From JANQPA01 sp964628385 (GTDB lineage: Bacteria > Bacteroidota > Bacteroidia > Chitinophagales > Saprospiraceae): a stretch of DNA of 16,167 nucleotides. The translations under genes and the position numbers were made by a program. The notes below the pieces were generated by a model, which had not been told where the DNA came from, ran no database searches, and saw only the letters and a program-made list of their open reading frames with translations. Position 1 is the stretch's first letter. Every line of letters starts with the position of its first letter. Location: NCBI GenBank assembly GCA_964628385.1, contig CAZVOD010000096.1:1-16167 (forward strand), written 5' to 3'. Below, one piece after another: positions 12,799 to 16,167 of the stretch.

Positions 12799-13908
12799 AT
12801 GCCAGAAATACCGTTTTCATTTCCTGTCATTGCCATCGGTAGTATTATCGCTCAGGGAGGCTTTGCCGCTCTGTTGCTGTTTATTACGCCTAACAATAAG
12901 TCAGCTAACCGCTTTCTGGGCCTTTTATTACTGGCTTTTTCACTCTGGCTAATCGATTCTTTTTACAAAACGGGCAGACTTTACCGCCAGGATCCGGATT
13001 TTTATTTCCAACCCATTTTTTACTCCTTCGCATTTGGACCGCTCCTGTTTTTTTATGTAAAAAAACTAACTAATTCGGCATTCCGCCTAAAGAAGCATCA
13101 TATCTGGCATTTCTTGCCGGTCATCATTCAGGGAAGCTTGTATTGGTTCCTTTTCTTTCAGGACTATCCTTTCCGGCGATGGTTTTGGGAAAATATACAC
13201 AATCCCGTCACTTACAATCTGGAATTTGACCTAACATTGCTTTCTCTGCTGATCTACATGCTGTTCTCTGTACGTTTATTAAAAAATTACCGCTTATTTT
13301 TGGAAAATAATTATTCTGAATTCTCAAAAATTGACCTTTGGTGGCTGCGCTTCCTGTTGCTGGCAATCGGGGGGCTTTGCTTGATTTGGGGGGTAGATGT
13401 ATTCTTGAGAGAAGTCATGGAAATATATCGCTCGCATAATTTTTCGGAGATTATGATGGGCCTGCTGGTGCTGGCGCTGGCTGTAGGCGGGCTTACCCAA
13501 AATAGCATGGTACACGTCAACTTTAGAGTACCCAAAAGTACAGAGCCACAGTATGAGCTTGATGAAAACTTACTGCAAAGGATTGAAAAGTACATGAAAA
13601 AGGAAAAGGCCTTTCTCAATCCTACGCTGACGTTACAGGAATTTGCCAAACAACTAAAAGAGCCCTCCAGAAGGGTGTCCACTCATATTAATCATGGGCT
13701 GAATAGCAGTTTTGTAGATTTTGTGAATAAATGCAGAGTAGATGAGGTGATCAAAAAAATTGCAAACAATCAGCATAAGGAACACACGCTTTTGGGTATC
13801 GCCATGGATTCCGGCTTCAATTCCAAATCGACATTTAATAGAGTTTTTAAAAAAATAACAGGAAAGAGCCCCAAAGAATACCTTCAAACTTCCCAAAACG
13901 CGAATTAA
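12799..13908 (+). CDS. AraC-family transcriptional regulator with N-terminal multi-pass membrane domain
   Basis: 369 residues. Residues 1-235 contain about seven hydrophobic segments (for example 10-30, 36-54, 70-88, 102-120, 143-160, 182-205 and 217-234), an arrangement common in Bacteroidota membrane-embedded AraC regulators. Residues about 260-364 are a two-helix-turn-helix AraC DNA-binding domain, with the signature GFNSKSTFNRVFKKITGKSP at 339-358. The protein probably senses a ligand or membrane state and controls nearby genes. The serine hydrolase gene starting 79 bp downstream is the obvious candidate target, but no operator can be named. It is divergent from the T9SS gene across 156 bp. 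Confidence 0.9.
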   Translation: MPEIPFSFPVIAIGSIIAQGGFAALLLFITPNNKSANRFLGLLLLAFSLWLIDSFYKTGRLYRQDPDFYFQPIFYSFAFGPLLFFYVKKLTNSAFRLKKHHIWHFLPVIIQGSLYWFLFFQDYPFRRWFWENIHNPVTYNLEFDLTLLSLLIYMLFSVRLLKNYRLFLENNYSEFSKIDLWWLRFLLLAIGGLCLIWGVDVFLREVMEIYRSHNFSEIMMGLLVLALAVGGLTQNSMVHVNFRVPKSTEPQYELDENLLQRIEKYMKKEKAFLNPTLTLQEFAKQLKEPSRRVSTHINHGLNSSFVDFVNKCRVDEVIKKIANNQHKEHTLLGIAMDSGFNSKSTFNRVFKKITGKSPKEYLQTSQNAN

Positions 13909-13929
13909 AACGTCCCGATACGCGTTTTG
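13894..13929 (+). terminator. Hairpin overlapping the end of the AraC-family gene
   Basis: CAAAACGCG (13894-13902) pairs perfectly with CGCGTTTTG (13921-13929), and CTT/AAG can extend the stem across a bulge. The left arm is inside the last codons of the ORF. The right arm carries TTTT but no T-run follows, so this may be a weak terminator or an mRNA-processing or regulatory stem before the hydrolase gene. Confidence 0.4.
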
Positions 13930-13987
13930 AAGCGCTGTGAGCAGCTAAAACTTCCACTTTTACGGTAAACATTAAAAAACGTAACTT

Positions 13988-15070
13988 ATGAAACCTTACA
14001 TGTTTGCCGGATTACTGGCTTTAGTTTCTGCTTTTTCATTTGATGCTACCGTTGAAAGGGATATTGACACTCAACGTATCCAAGAGATTGTTGAGTATCA
14101 TGTAGCCAATAATCACTTCTCGGGGGTTGTCCTGGTGGCTGATCAGGGCGATGTTATTTATGAAAAAGCGTTCGGAATGGCTTATGTTAAAACTGCTGAT
14201 GATATTCAAACGGATTATCACTTCAGTATTGCTTCTGTTGCCAAAATGTTTGCGGCTGTTATAGTCCTTCAGTTGGTGGAAGAAAAGATGCTCGGTCTGG
14301 ACGATAACATTGCAGCTTTGCTGCCACAGCTAGATATTCCGAACGGAGAAAACATTACAATTCACCATCTTTTGCTGCACATATCGGGCTTACCTAATGA
14401 GAAAACCGCCGTTTACACTCAGGATTTGTCTTTGGAAGAGACCATCCTGGCCTGTTGGAAGAATCGATCAAGCAGCCAGTTAAATACTTTTAATTATAAT
14501 AATGTTGATTACAAATTGCTGGGGCTGGTGATAGAAAAGTTAACAGGTAATTCCTGGGAAGAAGCCCTGGAAGCTCGTATACTCCAGCCTTTGGGTATGA
14601 AAAATACAGGCCTGCTAGAATATGGCTATTATCCTGAGCAGTTTGCCTACACTTACCAGGTCGGTAAAAAAGGAAAATTAAAGCAGGATCCTTTCTTTAT
14701 GATTGAAAATGCAGCGGCAGCGGCCGACATGTACGCTACAGCTGCTGACTTGCTCAAATTTGATCAGGCGCTGTACGATGAAACACTCTTGAGTGAAGAA
14801 ATGCGCCGAAAGATGGCCATCTCTTACCCGGAATATCAATATGTAGGCTATGGTGTATGGAATTATCAGTATCCCTTCCTGGCCTCTAAGCCTAGGATTA
14901 TGGAGCGAAGAGGGAAAATTATGGGTGCCAATGTCGTATTGGTAAGGCTAATTGACGAAAACAAAACCATCATCATACTGAGTAATAACGATGCATTTAA
15001 TCCCGATTCTTTTGGGGATGACAATAACCTACGAGAACAGCTAATCAGAGCTATTGGATCGGATAGTTAA
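13988..15070 (+). CDS. Exported serine hydrolase, class C beta-lactamase/penicillin-binding-protein fold
   Basis: 360 residues with an N-terminal signal peptide (MKPYMFAGLLALVSAFSF), so periplasmic or secreted. The beta-lactamase-related (PF00144) domain fills the rest. The nucleophile motif is S83-V-A-K86 in YHFSIASVAKMF; the second motif is Y170-N-N172 in FNYNNVDYKLLGLV; HHLLLHISGLP (126-136) is the usual block between them. The third motif, normally H-x-G or K-T-G, appears to be E306-R-R-G309, so the His/Lys is replaced by Arg. Such proteins are mostly peptidases or esterases rather than true beta-lactamases. Probably transcribed with the AraC gene or from its own promoter, and with the 126-residue exported protein 54 bp downstream. 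Confidence 0.88.
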   Translation: MKPYMFAGLLALVSAFSFDATVERDIDTQRIQEIVEYHVANNHFSGVVLVADQGDVIYEKAFGMAYVKTADDIQTDYHFSIASVAKMFAAVIVLQLVEEKMLGLDDNIAALLPQLDIPNGENITIHHLLLHISGLPNEKTAVYTQDLSLEETILACWKNRSSSQLNTFNYNNVDYKLLGLVIEKLTGNSWEEALEARILQPLGMKNTGLLEYGYYPEQFAYTYQVGKKGKLKQDPFFMIENAAAAADMYATAADLLKFDQALYDETLLSEEMRRKMAISYPEYQYVGYGVWNYQYPFLASKPRIMERRGKIMGANVVLVRLIDENKTIIILSNNDAFNPDSFGDDNNLREQLIRAIGSDS

Positions 15071-15124
15071 AGCCACCAACAGTAATAAGCTGATCAATTA
15101 TTTTTATTTTTTAAAAAACAAACC

Positions 15125-15505
15125 ATGAAAATCTTATATTTTTTCTTCCTACTACCTATTCTTTTTTCAAATACAGCTGCAAATATTTCAGGCAACGATT
15201 ATTCTTCTGCCATTCAGGGAAAATGGAAAGTGGACCTGAGACCCACTCCCGAATCGGAAGCTTACTGGCAGGCCTTTAGCATCTCAAAAGTTAGCGGAAA
15301 TCAATTCAGTGGTACTTTCTATGGCAGCTATTTCAGCAATGGCCAATTGAATGATAAATGGGGAAAAATCTATTTTGCATTCATCACTAAAGACCGCAGC
15401 AATACCTATTTCCATTCCGGTTATTTAGAGGATGGACAACTATACGGGGTTACTTTTTGTCCGGAAAGAAAATTCACGCAACCCTGGACGGGATACAAAA
15501 ATTGA
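15125..15505 (+). CDS. Small exported protein of unknown function
   Basis: 126 residues with a clear Sec signal peptide (MKILYFFFLLPILFSNTAA). The mature part of about 107 residues begins with a lipocalin-like pattern, IQGKWKVDLRP, and continues as alternating strands (FSISKVSGNQFSGTFYGSYF ... IYFAFITKD ... YFHSGYLEDGQLYGVTFC), suggesting a small beta-sheet or barrel protein. I do not recognise the family. It follows the serine hydrolase by 54 bp and precedes a strong terminator, so the two are probably one operon and the product may act with the hydrolase in the periplasm. Only one Cys (in VTFCPE) remains after signal cleavage. Confidence 0.75.
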   Translation: MKILYFFFLLPILFSNTAANISGNDYSSAIQGKWKVDLRPTPESEAYWQAFSISKVSGNQFSGTFYGSYFSNGQLNDKWGKIYFAFITKDRSNTYFHSGYLEDGQLYGVTFCPERKFTQPWTGYKN

Positions 15506-15531
15506 TAAAGCTACAAGTCTTGTATGTGGTT

Positions 15532-15575
15532 AAGAAAAACTTTTCTGTTGTCCCTATAGCAGAAAAGTTTTTCTT
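15532..15575 (+). terminator. Strong terminator after the hydrolase operon
   Basis: A perfect 16-bp stem: AAGAAAAACTTTTCTG (15532-15547) with its complement at 15560-15575, a 12-nt loop and a T-rich right arm ending TTTTTCTT. It lies 26 bp after the stop at 15505. Confidence 0.8.
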
Positions 15576-15598
15576 CGTATTCGCTGTCAGGCCGTTAC

Positions 15599-15629
15599 TT
15601 GTACTTCTCACAAAAAAGCTGGTAATTTG
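15599..15629 (+). promoter_or_regulatory. Possible promoter of the LolA-like gene
   Basis: TTG (15599-15601), 21 bp, then TAATTTG (15623-15629), one base shorter than the TAnnTTTG consensus. A start near 15636 would leave a leader of about 15 nt before the ATG at 15651. Confidence 0.35.
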
Positions 15630-15650
15630 TTAAGACTATAAACAGCAAGC

Positions 15651-16167
15651 ATGAAAGCAACAACCAGCATTATCATTCTATTTTTACTTTCCACATTTGT
15701 TGTACAAGCTCAGCAGGAACTCAGTGCCAAAGAAATTGTCAAAAGAGCAGATCAGCAGAATAGGAGAGAGTCCAGCTACGGAGAAATGACCATGAAAATA
15801 ATCCGGCCAGCCTGGACACGCGAAATGAGCCTCAAAAGCTGGTCTAAAGGCAATGATTACTCACTGATTCTGGTTACCAGCCCCGCCAGAGATAAGGGTA
15901 CGGCCTTCTTGAAAAGAAGCAACGAAATATGGAACTGGCAGCCTACCATAGAAAGAGTCATTAAAATGCCTCCAAGCATGATGGGACAGTCCTGGATGGG
16001 CTCTGATTTCACTAATGATGACCTGGTGAGAGAGTCTTCGATACTGGAAGATTACGAGCACGAGATAGTGGGAGAGCAGACGGTTGAAGGTCGGCCTTGC
16101 TATCAGATAGCGCTTATTCCAAAAGAAGATGCCCCTGTAGTTTGGGGCAAGGTATTGATGTGGATTA
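15651..16167 (+). CDS. Outer-membrane lipoprotein-sorting protein (LolA-like), 3' end cut off by the window
   Basis: The open frame starts at the ATG at 15651 and runs off the window after 172 codons. It begins with a Sec signal peptide (MKATTSIIILFLLSTFVVQAQ). It continues with LSAKEIVKRADQQNRRESSYGE, the usual start of this periplasmic family, and with the conserved block MMGQSWMGSDFTNDDLVRES and the later VEGRPCYQIALIPK. The family (PF17131-type, LolA/LolB-like fold, about 240-260 residues) is often encoded next to RND/MMPL or ABC permease genes; that partner would lie beyond the window. Role: periplasmic binding of lipid or lipoprotein. It follows a strong terminator, so it starts a new transcription unit. 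Confidence 0.85.
   Translation, partial: MKATTSIIILFLLSTFVVQAQQELSAKEIVKRADQQNRRESSYGEMTMKIIRPAWTREMSLKSWSKGNDYSLILVTSPARDKGTAFLKRSNEIWNWQPTIERVIKMPPSMMGQSWMGSDFTNDDLVRESSILEDYEHEIVGEQTVEGRPCYQIALIPKEDAPVVWGKVLMWI

Noticed and set aside
1..16167. CRISPR arrays, tRNA/rRNA genes, insertion sequences or prophage
   Set aside because: No regularly spaced direct repeats, no tRNA-like or rRNA sequence recognised and no transposase or integrase reading frame.

Overview
The window looks like chromosomal DNA of a Bacteroidota bacterium, probably a gliding or marine relative of the Cytophagales/Flavobacteriia. The evidence is a type IX secretion (T9SS) type-B C-terminal sorting domain, a pair of DUF6089-like outer-membrane proteins, an AraC regulator with a multi-pass membrane sensor half, A-rich start contexts without Shine-Dalgarno sequences, and several exact matches to the Bacteroidota -7 promoter box TAnnTTTG. 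I see no tRNA, rRNA, CRISPR array, transposase or phage gene.

Layout. 12-1079 (minus): two glyoxalase-fold (VOC) proteins, probably one operon. 1259-1621 (plus): a single-domain rhodanese. 1804-6887 (plus): a sulfur module of a SulP anion transporter and two tandem paralogous MBL-fold/rhodanese/rhodanese fusions with the architecture of the persulfide dioxygenase-sulfurtransferase CstB. 7149-7778 (plus): a lipoprotein-type DUF3365 (Tll0287-like) single c-haem protein. 8004-9973 (minus): two paralogous outer-membrane beta-barrels separated by a 557-bp non-coding, palindrome-rich spacer. 10262-10765 (plus): a SpoU/TrmH-type RNA methyltransferase. 10777-12642 (minus): a T9SS-secreted multidomain adhesin-like protein. 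12799-15505 (plus): an AraC regulator, a secreted serine hydrolase of the class C beta-lactamase fold and a small exported protein. 15651 to the end (plus): the first 172 codons of an outer-membrane lipoprotein-sorting (LolA-like) protein.

The strongest non-textbook signal is regulatory. The SulP gene and each of the two CstB-like genes are preceded by a GTGA-N6-TCAC palindrome of CRP/FNR type, lying in all three cases exactly 22 bp upstream of a perfect TAnnTTTG box. This puts the palindrome near -41, where the -33 element would be, as in class II activation. It defines a three-promoter local regulon linking anion transport to persulfide oxidation. I infer that sulfane sulfur or persulfide is oxidised to sulfite/thiosulfate by the fusion enzymes and that the SulP protein moves a sulfur oxyanion. 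No sulfide:quinone oxidoreductase and no CRP/FNR regulator is encoded in the window.

A second signal is a roughly 106-nt element at 7806-7911, between convergent genes. It folds on paper into a closed three-way-junction structure (four helices) and ends in a short T-run. It may be a structured RNA, a nested palindromic element or an elaborate bidirectional terminator.
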